Shown here one piece after another: positions 27,825 to 36,197 of a DNA stretch of 40,580 nt. The stretch lies in assembly GCA_945787885.1 (NCBI GenBank), contig CALZJF010000017.1:1-40580 (forward strand), in the 5' to 3' direction. A model generated the notes under the pieces. It was not told the DNA's origin. It was given only the letters and a program-made list of their open reading frames with translations, and made no database searches. The position numbers were made by a program, and so were the translations under genes. The stretch comes from an uncultured Bacteroidales bacterium. GTDB lineage: Bacteria > Bacteroidota > Bacteroidia > Bacteroidales > Bacteroidaceae. The stretch's first letter is position 1; each line of letters begins with the position of its first letter.

Positions 27825-29936
27825 CTATAGCGCAATCTTGCACCCTACGAAATACGTGCGGGGCTGTGTCGGCCCATAGAAATAGCCTGAGTCGCGAAAT
27901 TCTCCGCGGTCGAGGTCTTTCTGAAACGCATTAAAAATATTCTGCACGCCGCAGTTGAGCTGCAGCTGGAGGCGATGAGGCAGGATAAAAGTGTAGGCCA
28001 ACTTCGCTGAAAGTTCCATGAAACCGGGTGTATGCACCATTTCGTCCGTCTCGGCGTAGTGTGGCACGTACATCCTTCCAGTGTAGATTCCAGAGAGGGT
28101 GCAGTCCATCCGGCGAAGCGGTTGCACGTTCATCGTGAAATAGCCATACACATCTGGTGTGCGTGGCATCTTCTCAATGGTAGGCACATCGGGGTCCTCG
28201 CTCCAAGCGGTGGGCGAGGTGTAGCGGCTACGTTGCAGGGTGAGGCCTGCCAATATGGAAAAATTGGTGCCATGTGCCGCCTTGGCCTCGATGTTACAGC
28301 CATACACTTTTGCGCCATCGCCGTTGCGGCGCTCCTTGATGGCATGACCCTCAGCGTTGGTGCCGACGTTTTGGAGGTAGAACACATCGGAAAGATACGT
28401 GTAGAACACCTCGCCCAGCAGGTTGAAGAGGTAGTGCCCACGCAGGATGGTCCAGTCGGCCGATCCGCTGAAGCTGTTTGAATATTCAGGCTTTAGCCCA
28501 TCGGCAAGCGTAATCATGATGCCCTCGCCGCCTACTGCCGTGACGTGGAGGTCTTCATCGTATGCCTGTGGTGCGCGAAATCCCGTTGACCATGTCAGTC
28601 GGGTCTGCAGTTTCTCCATGGGTTTCCACATCAGGTTGAGCCTTGGGCTGAAAATCGGCTTTTCAATCAGATTGTGAACGTCCATTCGCAGTCCGGCAAG
28701 CAGTGTGAAGCGTTGTATTTTCCATTCCCCCTGCCCATATACGCTGGCTATCTGCACGTCTTGGGTCAGGTCGCGGTCGTAGCCCGTCATGATGTCGTGG
28801 AGGGAGTTATACTGATATTCCGTGCCCGCCGTCAGTGTGGCAGGGGCAAAGAGCAGACGTTCGAAGCGCCCTACATACGTCGCACCGCCCACGTACGTCA
28901 GGTCTTTCGTCTTGCCGTAGGCATTGGGGTCGCGCTGTGCCCCGTAGTAGCTATTGCGATCTACGTGCTGAAGCGACGAAAATGCAGAGATATTCTGCGT
29001 GCCATCGCGCCAACCTATATCGTAGGTCAGTCCGCCACTGTGGATGATGTGGCGCGTTTGCTCTGTGATGTCCGTCAGGTGCGGTTCCAGGTCGAAGAGG
29101 TTACCGCCGCGGCGAAATTCGTTCGTCGTGTGGTATTCGATGCCGATGCGGCTGAGCCCCGTTGGGCGAAAATAGCCGTTCAGTCCGAAAGTATGTGAAG
29201 AGAGTTTGCCCAGTTCTGAAAAACCATCGTCGTTGTGGTCATACTCCTGACGATAGCGCGTGGTCTGATAGAGAGCCAACCCATAGGTGCGGTCTTCGCT
29301 GACGATAGAGGCGTTGGCTCCCATCATGTCTTCCCATGATTGTGCGCCAATGTTCGAGAGCGTGTTTCGCACTTCAAAACCATTCTTCCTCGGGTCTTTC
29401 GTGATGATGTTGATGGTGCCTCCTACGGCGTTGGCACCGAAGAGGGCAGAGCCGCCTCCCCTGACCACCTCAATCCGATCTACCATGGCTGCCGGTATCT
29501 GTTCCAATCCATAGACACCGCTCAGCGCACTCACCACGGGACGGCTGTTGATGAGAATCTGCGAGTACGAACCTTCCAGACCGTTGATTCTTACTTGCGG
29601 AAAGCCGCAGTTCTGGCAGTTGTTTTCTACTCTCAGTCCTGATTGGAATGAAAGCGTCTTGGCAAGGTCGGGGGCATTGACCTGTTCGAGCAGTTGGGCG
29701 TTGATGACGTTCACCACGACGGGCGCATCCTTGCGTTTCACTACGCTCTTGTTCGCGGAGACCACAATCTCGTCGAGGCATACTGCTTGGCTTTCTTCTT
29801 CTTCTTCGTCGAAGCAGTCAGTGCTGTCAGGGCGTTCCGTCAGAGGTGGTGGCTGAAAAAGTGCAGGGATGGTAGCCTTGGCCTGTACGCCCATCATGGC
29901 AGCTGCAATGGCTGCCCCCATAAAGTGTCTGTTCAT
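27825..29936 (-). CDS. TonB-dependent outer-membrane receptor
   Basis: The 703-residue product has a signal peptide (about 1-20), an acidic linker, a TonB box (LDEIVVSA 54-61), a plug domain (DAPVVVNVINAQLLEQV to TINIITKDP) and a 22-strand barrel ending in aromatic-rich strands. The plug carries Cys107 and Cys110 in NNCQNCGFPQVRINGLEG. Receptors with this motif are frequent in Bacteroidota, with iron, haem or cobalamin relatives, but the ligand is not certain. I use the ATG at 29936 because it opens the signal peptide and lies just inside the promoter; the upstream frame to 30227 overlaps the divergent promoter region. The divergent RIC-LuxR gene is a likely regulator. Confidence 0.9.
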   Translation of the reverse strand: MNRHFMGAAIAAAMMGVQAKATIPALFQPPPLTERPDSTDCFDEEEEESQAVCLDEIVVSANKSVVKRKDAPVVVNVINAQLLEQVNAPDLAKTLSFQSGLRVENNCQNCGFPQVRINGLEGSYSQILINSRPVVSALSGVYGLEQIPAAMVDRIEVVRGGGSALFGANAVGGTINIITKDPRKNGFEVRNTLSNIGAQSWEDMMGANASIVSEDRTYGLALYQTTRYRQEYDHNDDGFSELGKLSSHTFGLNGYFRPTGLSRIGIEYHTTNEFRRGGNLFDLEPHLTDITEQTRHIIHSGGLTYDIGWRDGTQNISAFSSLQHVDRNSYYGAQRDPNAYGKTKDLTYVGGATYVGRFERLLFAPATLTAGTEYQYNSLHDIMTGYDRDLTQDVQIASVYGQGEWKIQRFTLLAGLRMDVHNLIEKPIFSPRLNLMWKPMEKLQTRLTWSTGFRAPQAYDEDLHVTAVGGEGIMITLADGLKPEYSNSFSGSADWTILRGHYLFNLLGEVFYTYLSDVFYLQNVGTNAEGHAIKERRNGDGAKVYGCNIEAKAAHGTNFSILAGLTLQRSRYTSPTAWSEDPDVPTIEKMPRTPDVYGYFTMNVQPLRRMDCTLSGIYTGRMYVPHYAETDEMVHTPGFMELSAKLAYTFILPHRLQLQLNCGVQNIFNAFQKDLDRGEFRDSGYFYGPTQPRTYFVGCKIAL

Positions 29937-29966
29937 GCTTGAGTTAATGATAATTTTTTCGTCGTG

Positions 29967-29997
29967 CAAAGTTACCGCCAGTTCCGAGAGTAGGCAA
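29967..29997 (-). promoter_or_regulatory. Promoter of the TonB receptor gene
   Basis: On the minus strand, TTG (29997-29995), 20 bp, then TAACTTTG (29974-29967). This is a full-strength Bacteroidota promoter, and its -7 box is identical to that of the divergent regulator gene. Confidence 0.78.
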
Positions 29998-30000
29998 TAC

Positions 30001-30020
30001 GCAAAAATGGGGGTTTTTGC
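30001..30020. promoter_or_regulatory. Candidate operator next to the receptor promoter
   Basis: GCAAAAA and TTTTTGC form a perfect 7-bp inverted repeat with a 6-bp spacer, immediately upstream of the receptor's -33 box. A second, weaker dyad (AGGTA 30052-30056, TACCT 30063-30067) lies between the two promoters. Either could bind the dimeric LuxR-type domain. Confidence 0.45.
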
Positions 30021-30120
30021 AGCTCGCCGAAGGGCGGAGATACCATGTTTTAGGTAGTGTGATACCTGAAAATGAGGAGGGTTGGCGATGGATTTTTCCC
30101 CTTTTACCCATAAATTGTGA

Positions 30121-30151
30121 TTGCGGGAATGTGGGGAAATCGCTAACTTTG
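30121..30151 (+). promoter_or_regulatory. Promoter of the RIC-LuxR regulator gene
   Basis: TTG (30121-30123), 20 bp, TAACTTTG (30144-30151). It precedes the start codon at 30214 by 62 bp. Confidence 0.78.
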
Positions 30152-30213
30152 CCGCGAAAACTAAGATATAACCAATCAACCAGGGGGAGTTGCAACCCAC
30201 GATATATACTGCC

Positions 30214-31182
30214 ATGCAACGATTCAAACTCTACGAGGCCAGCGATAAGATGAGCGACCTCATCAGCGACAACTATAGTATGCTTCAGGGACTTGGGGCT
30301 TTCGGCATTCGTCTTGGCTTTGGCGACAAGACGGTGGAGGAAGTCTGCCAGGAGCAGCAGGTGGATAGCTATACCTTCCTTGCCGTCGTGAATTTTATTA
30401 TCAACGGCTATATTTCCAAAGAGACTGATGAACGCATCTGCGTGCAGACCATTCTGGGCTATCTGCGAGCTTCCCACAAATACTTCCTCGACTTCCAACT
30501 GCCCGCCATCCGCGAGAAACTGCAAGATGCACTCTCGCCCGAACATGGGCTTACCGCGCTGATACTGCATCTCTTTGACGAGTATGCCCACGACATACAG
30601 CGCCACATGCGCTACGAGGAAAAAACGCTCTTCCCCTATGTCGAAGCCTTGCTGCGCGGCGACCTGACCACAAAGTATAATGCCGACATCTTCTCCAAAC
30701 ATCATGGCGACACGACCGGAAAGTTTCAGGAGCTGAAGAGCATCTTGATAAAATATCTGCCGCAAGACCGCTTGGCAAACCATAAGCTCACGGCTACGCT
30801 CTATGACATCTACAATAATGAGGAATGGCTCAGCAATCATGCCGAGGTGGAAGACCATCTCTTTGTGCCAGCCATCCGCCTGCTGGAGAAGAAGGTGGAG
30901 ACAGACGGCATATCGACGAGAATTTCTGACATCATCCGTCGGGCAAAGCAGGGAGAAGGCTGCGAGACGGTCTCCGAACGCGAGAAGGAAATCATTGTCT
31001 GCCTCGTGCAGGGCATGTCGAACAAGGAAATTGCCGAGCAGCTGTTTATTTCCGTCAATACCGTCATCACCCACCGCCGTAACATAGCCCGAAAATTGCA
31101 GATACGCTCCGTGGCGGGATTGACCATTTATGCCATTGCCAACAATCTGATAGACCAAAGTTTCTTTGCGAAGGATGAATAA
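30214..31182 (+). CDS. RIC/YtfE-like di-iron (hemerythrin) domain fused to a LuxR-type HTH
   Basis: The 322-residue product has three parts. Residues 1-65 resemble the N-terminal domain of RIC/ScdA/YtfE proteins but lack its Cys-Cys. Residues about 80-225 are a hemerythrin-like bundle with the RIC ligand pattern: His88, His131 and Glu135 (HMRYE), His163 or His164, His209 and Glu213. Residues 254-310 are a LuxR/GerE helix-turn-helix (VSEREKEIIVCLVQGMSNKEIAEQLF). The di-iron centre probably senses iron, oxygen or nitric oxide and alters DNA binding. I start it at 30214, 62 bp after the promoter. It is divergent from the TonB receptor, which it likely controls. It is not a response regulator because no receiver domain is present. 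Confidence 0.88.
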   Translation: MQRFKLYEASDKMSDLISDNYSMLQGLGAFGIRLGFGDKTVEEVCQEQQVDSYTFLAVVNFIINGYISKETDERICVQTILGYLRASHKYFLDFQLPAIREKLQDALSPEHGLTALILHLFDEYAHDIQRHMRYEEKTLFPYVEALLRGDLTTKYNADIFSKHHGDTTGKFQELKSILIKYLPQDRLANHKLTATLYDIYNNEEWLSNHAEVEDHLFVPAIRLLEKKVETDGISTRISDIIRRAKQGEGCETVSEREKEIIVCLVQGMSNKEIAEQLFISVNTVITHRRNIARKLQIRSVAGLTIYAIANNLIDQSFFAKDE

Positions 31183-31285
31183 AAGCCGCACGAACCACAA
31201 CCACGATGAGATTATCGAGAACATAGAAACGTATCAGTTTGCAGCCATCCAGAGCCTGTAATCTTGATAAAAGGCGTTGAAAATG

Positions 31286-31325
31286 AAAAAATCCGCTGCT
31301 TTTGATTGAGTAACGGATTTTTTTG
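31286..31325 (+). terminator. Terminator after the regulator gene
   Basis: AAAAAATCCG (31286-31295) pairs with CGGATTTTTT (31314-31323) around an 18-nt loop, followed by TG. It ends the regulator transcript about 100 bp after the stop. Confidence 0.75.
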
Positions 31326-31410
31326 TACTTTTGCATTGAGGATTCCGTAGCTAATGACTACCGATTCCTCGCCAGAATGAGGAATGAGCAATCATTCCTC
31401 AAACTTTTTA
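31326..31410 (+). ncRNA. Candidate small RNA or attenuator
   Basis: TACTTTTG (31326-31333) fits a -7 box. It is followed by a near-perfect hairpin (GAGGATTCCGTAG 31338-31350, CTACCGATTCCTC 31358-31370) and a perfect one (GAGGAATGA 31379-31387, TCATTCCTC 31392-31400) ending in AAACTTTTTA. The GAGGA and TCCTC segments can also pair across the hairpins, as in attenuators. The transcript would be about 70 nt. A -33 box is only approximate, so expression is unproven. Confidence 0.45.
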
Positions 31411-31494
31411 TATGGGATTCAGAGTTCTGCATCTTCTTTTATCCGGATTTCTTTCATATCCTGACCATCCCTTATATTCTTTTGTCTAAGTAGG

Positions 31495-31650
31495 TGTTCA
31501 AAATCAAAGGGCTTTGCGCCCTTTCTTGCAGAGCTTCTGATATCCATGTAATCATTTTCACCCCATGAAGTGGCCATTCTCACCCCACAAAATGACCATT
31601 TTCATCCCTCGATGTGGTCACTCAGAAATGAAATGTGCAGTCGAAGTTTT
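31495..31650 (+). repeat. Tandem ~21-bp unit repeat (family 2), copy 3
   Basis: Forward array: AATCATTTTCACCCCATGAA, TGGCCATTCTCACCCCACAA, ATGACCATTTTCATCCCTCG, then TGGTCACTCAGAAATGAAAT. The left flank, with the GGGCTTTGCGCCC hairpin and GCAGAGCTTCTG, closely matches the copy at 40135; a further match (GTAGGTGTGAAAAATTATAT near 31706) continues to the right. Confidence 0.8.
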
Positions 31651-31854
31651 GAAGACAGCCATTGTAAGGGGGCATCACGTCATGTCTCGCGTACGGTTTT
31701 CTTTGGTAGGTGTGAAAAATTATATCTGAAAGTGATAGCAATCGTGCAGGATTCATCCCTTACCGCAGGCGTCAGAACCGCAAAAAAGTAGGTGAATGTC
31801 AGGATTTACCGTCGTTTTTCGCGGCATTATATCGTTTGGGAAGCGGCAAATTTG

Positions 31855-31862
31855 TATTTTTG
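31855..31862 (+). promoter_or_regulatory. Possible -7 box of the GH28-like gene
   Basis: TATTTTTG fits TAnnTTTG; a TTTG lies at 31835-31838 with 16-bp spacing, shorter than usual. The start codon is 75 bp downstream. Confidence 0.45.
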
Positions 31863-31937
31863 CTTCTGACGCCTGCCTTGACTTTGCTGTTTTGCTGACG
31901 TCGCAAGCGCTTACTTATCCTATTATTTTCTTGCATC

Positions 31938-33089
31938 ATGTCCACACACCGAATCCTCTCGCTATTTCTGCTGTTCGCCTTTACAGCCTTTCATGCTGAA
32001 GTCTCAGCTCGCCGCATCCGTGTAGCCCCGCCCAGAGCGCGCGGTGGTAATCCTGCCCTCTGCACGGAGGCCATCAATCGCGCCATTGCTAAAGCCGGAG
32101 AGGGCGACACGGTGGTGATAGGTGCTGGCAACTGGACCACCGCCACCATACACCTCAAAAGCCATCTGACGCTCATGATAGAGCAGGGTGCCACAGTGGT
32201 GGCGGCATCTGACCCTGAAATCTACGACCATTATCAGCCTACACACGACATGACGCGCTACGACACGGGAGCGGGGACGCGCAATGCCAACCTCACGGGC
32301 GATGCCCGCTGGACGCGCGCCCTCATTCTGGGGCAGAACGTGGAGGATGTGACTCTCTGTGGCGGGGGAATCATCGACGGAATGCACATAGAAGACCCTC
32401 TCGGCGAGGAGCAAATGCGCGGCCCACACACCCTCTTGCTCGCGGAAGCGGAGAACATCAGGGTGGAGGGACTGAGATTCCTGCGTGCCTCAAACTATGC
32501 TGTGCTGGGCTACGAACTCAAGGACTGCCGCTTCAGCCGTCTGAACATCGAACAGGGATGGGACGGCATACACATTCGTGGGGGCGAACGCATCGTCATT
32601 GCCGACTGCGACATTGCCACTGGCGACGATGCGCTTGCCGGCGGATATTGGCAGGGCATGGAGATTCGTCGTTGTCGGTTGAACTCCTCCTGCAATGGTC
32701 TGCGTATCATTGAGCCGTCGGAGCAGGTGAGGGTGAGCGACTGCGAGATATACGGCCCCGGACGTTTTCCGCACCGCACTCGTCTGGAACGTCCGATAAC
32801 TGACCCGCTGCCAGCTGGCCATGACCTTATTTATGGCATTGTCATCGAGCCTGGGGCCTGGGGTAAGGCCCCCGGGCGAACGGACGGCATCGTCATTGAA
32901 AATGTGAGCATCGACAATTCGTGGGCTCCGGTGGCGTATAGCATGGGCGAGGACAACACCTGCGGCTCGCTGACGATGAAGAACGTGGCAGGCACGCATA
33001 TACGCGGTGTGGCACAGCCCGTCAATCGTCAGGACTGCGTCAGGAGTTGGGACGTGATGACGCTCCAAAACGTGAGTGTGAGCAAGTGA
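31938..33089 (+). CDS. Secreted GH28-like right-handed beta-helix protein
   Basis: The 383-residue product has a signal peptide (about 1-24) and a pectin-lyase-like parallel beta-helix: repeated strands with LTLMIEQGATVVA, ENIRVEGLRF and SRLNIEQGWDGIHI. It carries GH28-type aspartates (D209 in WDGIHI, D230/D231 in TGDDAL) and an Arg in NGLRI (R256), but SCNG replaces the usual GHG, so the GH28 histidine is missing. It could be an active variant polygalacturonase-like enzyme on uronic acid polymers or a binding protein. With the lyase at 909 it suggests use of acidic plant or algal glycans. It ends convergent with metH. Confidence 0.78.
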   Translation: MSTHRILSLFLLFAFTAFHAEVSARRIRVAPPRARGGNPALCTEAINRAIAKAGEGDTVVIGAGNWTTATIHLKSHLTLMIEQGATVVAASDPEIYDHYQPTHDMTRYDTGAGTRNANLTGDARWTRALILGQNVEDVTLCGGGIIDGMHIEDPLGEEQMRGPHTLLLAEAENIRVEGLRFLRASNYAVLGYELKDCRFSRLNIEQGWDGIHIRGGERIVIADCDIATGDDALAGGYWQGMEIRRCRLNSSCNGLRIIEPSEQVRVSDCEIYGPGRFPHRTRLERPITDPLPAGHDLIYGIVIEPGAWGKAPGRTDGIVIENVSIDNSWAPVAYSMGEDNTCGSLTMKNVAGTHIRGVAQPVNRQDCVRSWDVMTLQNVSVSK

Positions 33090-33169
33090 GATGTTGCTGA
33101 AAGCACGGAGAAGAGCGGGCTGAAACGTCGGTCGGTGTATGATGGTTTTGCAGCACGGGATTGTCAGAC

Positions 33170-33216
33170 GAATAAAAAGAATGCCACTTCTACCATTGAT
33201 GCAGTAGAAGTGGCAT
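33170..33216 (-). terminator. Terminator of the metH operon
   Basis: A perfect 13-bp stem (ATGCCACTTCTAC 33181-33193, GTAGAAGTGGCAT 33204-33216) with a 10-nt loop is followed on the minus strand by TCTTTTTATTC. It may also stop the GH28-like transcript from the other side. Confidence 0.85.
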
Positions 33217-33361
33217 AACGTGCTATATTTCAATATCCTGTGCGAGGCCGTCTTTTAGCAGTCGGCACCGTTGCCAACAGCTGCATTTTTGCTTGTTCAG
33301 ACTTCCCATGGAGCAATTTGGCTTTATTCCAGCATCGCCATGACGGCAAGCATGGCAATTT

Positions 33362-36193
33362 TCAGAAGAGCTGCAGTTTGTTTTTCCGAGCCTCTTCCAG
33401 GTTTCTGTGTGGTTCTGCTTCTCGCTGCTGATAGCTGTTGCGGAGTTCTGCGTAGTGCTGTCGGCATTCCGCCACGTAGGAGTCTTGGGCAATGATGGCC
33501 AGTCGTTCCTGCCGTCCGAGTTGCTGCTCTGCTGCCATGCGCAGCTGGGCTGCGAGCGGTTTAAGGCGGGAAGCTACGATGACCATTTGGCTGGCATCCT
33601 TCACCCACAGCACGGGGCCGTCATATTCCGGCGCAATCTTCAGTGCCGTATGGAGGGCAGAGGTGGTAGCCCCGCCTAACAGGACGGGCATGGTCAGGCC
33701 GGCAGCTTGCATGGCTCGGACCGTATGCACCATTTCGTCTAAGCTGGGAGTGATCAAACCCGAAAGTCCGACATAGTCAGCATCGTGGCGGATGGCTGCT
33801 TCTACAATTTTTTCAGGGGGAACCATGACACCGAGGTCAATGGTGCGGAACTTGTTGCATCCGAGTACTACGCTCACGATGTTCTTGCCAATATCGTGAA
33901 CATCCCCCTTCACCGTAGCCATGATGAAGATTCCTTCGCCGCGAGCATTGTGGGCAGCCGTGGTTGATGCCGTGCGGCTTTGTTCGATATACGGTTGCAG
34001 GTAGGCTACGGCTTTCTTCATGGTGCGTGCCGTCTTCACCACCTGAGGAAGCATCATCTTTCCTTCTCCGAAGAGCTGTCCGACGGTTTCCATCGCCTGC
34101 ATCAATGGTTGTTCGATGATGCTGACGGGGGTGGGGTAAGTGGCAAGTGCCTCGTTGAGGTCCGTCTCCAGTGACTCGTCGATGCCCCTGATGAGGGCGT
34201 AAGCCAGTCGTTCTTCGAGCGATGCCTCGCGCCAAGCATCCTGCCCTGCCTTCGCAGGTTGAGTTTTTGCCTCGTCCGTCATGGCAGCGGCATAGCCAAT
34301 CAATGCTTCTTCAGCCTCTTCAGAAGGATGAAGAATGACAGCCTCAAGGAGTTGGAGCAGTTCGGAAGGGATGTCGGCATAAGTGATTTTGGATGAAGGG
34401 TTTACTATTCCCATATCCATGCCGTTTTGTATGGCGTGACAGAGAAATACGGCGTGCATGGCTTCGCGCAGGAAGTTGTTTCCGCGGAAGGAGAAGGAGA
34501 GATTGCTGACACCGCCGCTGATGTGTGCGCCGGGCAGATGCTCCTTAATCCATGCCGCAGTGCGGATGAAGTCGAGAGCATACGAGCGATGTTCGGCAAA
34601 GCCCGTGCAGATGGCGAGGACATTCGGGTCGAAGATGATGTCTTCAGGAGGGAATCCTGCCACTTCCGTCATCAGCCGATAGGCGCGCTGGCAAATGGCA
34701 GTCCGGCGTTCAAAAGTTGTGGCCTGCCCCTCCTCATCGAATGCCATGACAACGACGGCAGCCCCATACTCGCGGATTTCGCGGACGTGCTGCAGAAATT
34801 CCTCTTCGCCGCCCTTGAGGGAGATACTATTGACGATACATTTTCCCTGACAGTTTTTCAAGGCGGTGCGTATGACGTGCCATTTTGAAGAGTCAATCAT
34901 AAAGGGAACGCGCGCCACTTGAGGGTCAGTGCCCAGCAGTCGGAGGAAATGCTCCATCTCCTGCTCCGTCTCCAGCAAGCCGTCATCGAGATTGATGTCT
35001 ATGACGAGCGCACCATCTTCCACTTGTTTTCGGGCGATGGCGCATGCCTCGTCATATTTTTTCTCATTGATGAGACGCAGGAATTTGCGACTTCCAGCCA
35101 CGTTGCATCGTTCGCCGACATTGATGAAGCGCATTTCGGGCGTCAGCGTCAGGTGTTCCATGCCCGAAAGTTCCAGTCGTGGGGCAGTGGTGCGCAGCTG
35201 TTTGGTGATGCGTGGCTGATGCTGACCGACCATGTCAGTCAGAGCGGCAATATGCTCAGGCGTTGTGCCGCAGCATCCCCCGACGATGTTCACCAGCCTC
35301 TCTTCGACATAAGGTTTCAGCTGTTCAGCCATCTCAGCAGGACTTTGGTCGTACAGCCCTAAACCATTGGGCAGCCCCGCATTCGGATGGCACGAGATGC
35401 AGCACTGGCTGTCGGCAGCCAGTTCGCGCAAGAAGGGCAGCATCTCTGCCGCCCCAAAAGAGCAGTTGATGCCAATGGAAAGCAGTGGGGCATGGCGAAC
35501 GCTGGTGGCAAACGCCAGTAAAGTCTGTCCGGAGAGCGTATGGCCGCCGCGGTCGTTCAGCGTCAGGCTGACCATGATGGGGATGCGTCTGCCAGTCTTT
35601 CTGAAAGCATCTTCAGCGGCATGGAGTGCGGCTTTGGCATTCAGTGTGTCGAAGATGGTCTCCAGCAGTAGCAAGTCGGCGCCCGCCTCTGTCACTGTGA
35701 TGATCTGTTCGGAGTATGCCGCATGAAGTGTGTCGAAATCGATGGCGCGCTTGGCAGGGTCTTCAATATCAGGTGAAAGAGAAGCCGTCTTGTTGGTAGG
35801 CCCGATGGAAGCCGCCACGAATCTTGGGCGTTCGGGCGTTTTTGCCGTCATCCTTGCAGCCTCCTCCCGTGCAATTCGTACGGCAGCCCGATTGATTTCG
35901 CTGGCGAGATGCTCGCAGCCATAGTCGGCGAGCGAAATGCGTTGTGCGGAAAAAGTGTTGGTGGTGATGATGTCGGCTCCAGCTTCCAAGTATTGCCGAT
36001 GAATGTCGGCGATGACGTCGGGACGCGTCAGGCAGAGCACATCGTTGTTGCCCGTCTGTGGAGGAAAGTCCTCAGAGGGCAGCAGTTGGGGATGGCGAAA
36101 GTCGGATTCCTTGAGATGATAAGATTGAATCATCGAGCCCATAGCTCCGTCGAGAATCAGGATGCGCCGGTTCAGTTCTTGTGTGATGTCCAT
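33362..36193 (-). CDS. metH: Cobalamin-dependent methionine synthase lacking the activation domain
   Basis: The 943-residue enzyme transfers a methyl group from methyltetrahydrofolate to homocysteine through cobalamin. The homocysteine domain (1-320) has zinc ligands Cys244, Cys307 and Cys308 (GGCCGTTPEH); the folate domain starts near 357 (NVGERCNVAGSRKF); the B12 cap and binding domains carry DVHDIG at 764-769 with cobalt-ligand His766. The protein ends at EEARKNKLQLF, just where the AdoMet-reactivation domain (about 280 residues in Escherichia coli) should begin. No activation domain gene is in the window. It follows smpB by 4 bp and is last in a four-gene operon. Confidence 0.94.
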   Translation of the reverse strand: MDITQELNRRILILDGAMGSMIQSYHLKESDFRHPQLLPSEDFPPQTGNNDVLCLTRPDVIADIHRQYLEAGADIITTNTFSAQRISLADYGCEHLASEINRAAVRIAREEAARMTAKTPERPRFVAASIGPTNKTASLSPDIEDPAKRAIDFDTLHAAYSEQIITVTEAGADLLLLETIFDTLNAKAALHAAEDAFRKTGRRIPIMVSLTLNDRGGHTLSGQTLLAFATSVRHAPLLSIGINCSFGAAEMLPFLRELAADSQCCISCHPNAGLPNGLGLYDQSPAEMAEQLKPYVEERLVNIVGGCCGTTPEHIAALTDMVGQHQPRITKQLRTTAPRLELSGMEHLTLTPEMRFINVGERCNVAGSRKFLRLINEKKYDEACAIARKQVEDGALVIDINLDDGLLETEQEMEHFLRLLGTDPQVARVPFMIDSSKWHVIRTALKNCQGKCIVNSISLKGGEEEFLQHVREIREYGAAVVVMAFDEEGQATTFERRTAICQRAYRLMTEVAGFPPEDIIFDPNVLAICTGFAEHRSYALDFIRTAAWIKEHLPGAHISGGVSNLSFSFRGNNFLREAMHAVFLCHAIQNGMDMGIVNPSSKITYADIPSELLQLLEAVILHPSEEAEEALIGYAAAMTDEAKTQPAKAGQDAWREASLEERLAYALIRGIDESLETDLNEALATYPTPVSIIEQPLMQAMETVGQLFGEGKMMLPQVVKTARTMKKAVAYLQPYIEQSRTASTTAAHNARGEGIFIMATVKGDVHDIGKNIVSVVLGCNKFRTIDLGVMVPPEKIVEAAIRHDADYVGLSGLITPSLDEMVHTVRAMQAAGLTMPVLLGGATTSALHTALKIAPEYDGPVLWVKDASQMVIVASRLKPLAAQLRMAAEQQLGRQERLAIIAQDSYVAECRQHYAELRNSYQQREAEPHRNLEEARKNKLQLF

Positions 36194-36197
36194 GTTT

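Larger units (their letters stand above)
31183..31937. other. Non-coding region between regulator and GH28-like gene
   Basis: About 755 bp hold a terminator (31286-31324), a promoter-like box with a short hairpin transcript (31326-31410), a family-2 repeat (31495-31650) and the promoter of the downstream gene (31855). No protein gene is supported. Confidence 0.7.

Noticed and set aside
29937-30227. Extended N-terminus of the TonB receptor
   Set aside because: It would cover the divergent promoter; a typical signal peptide starts at 29936.
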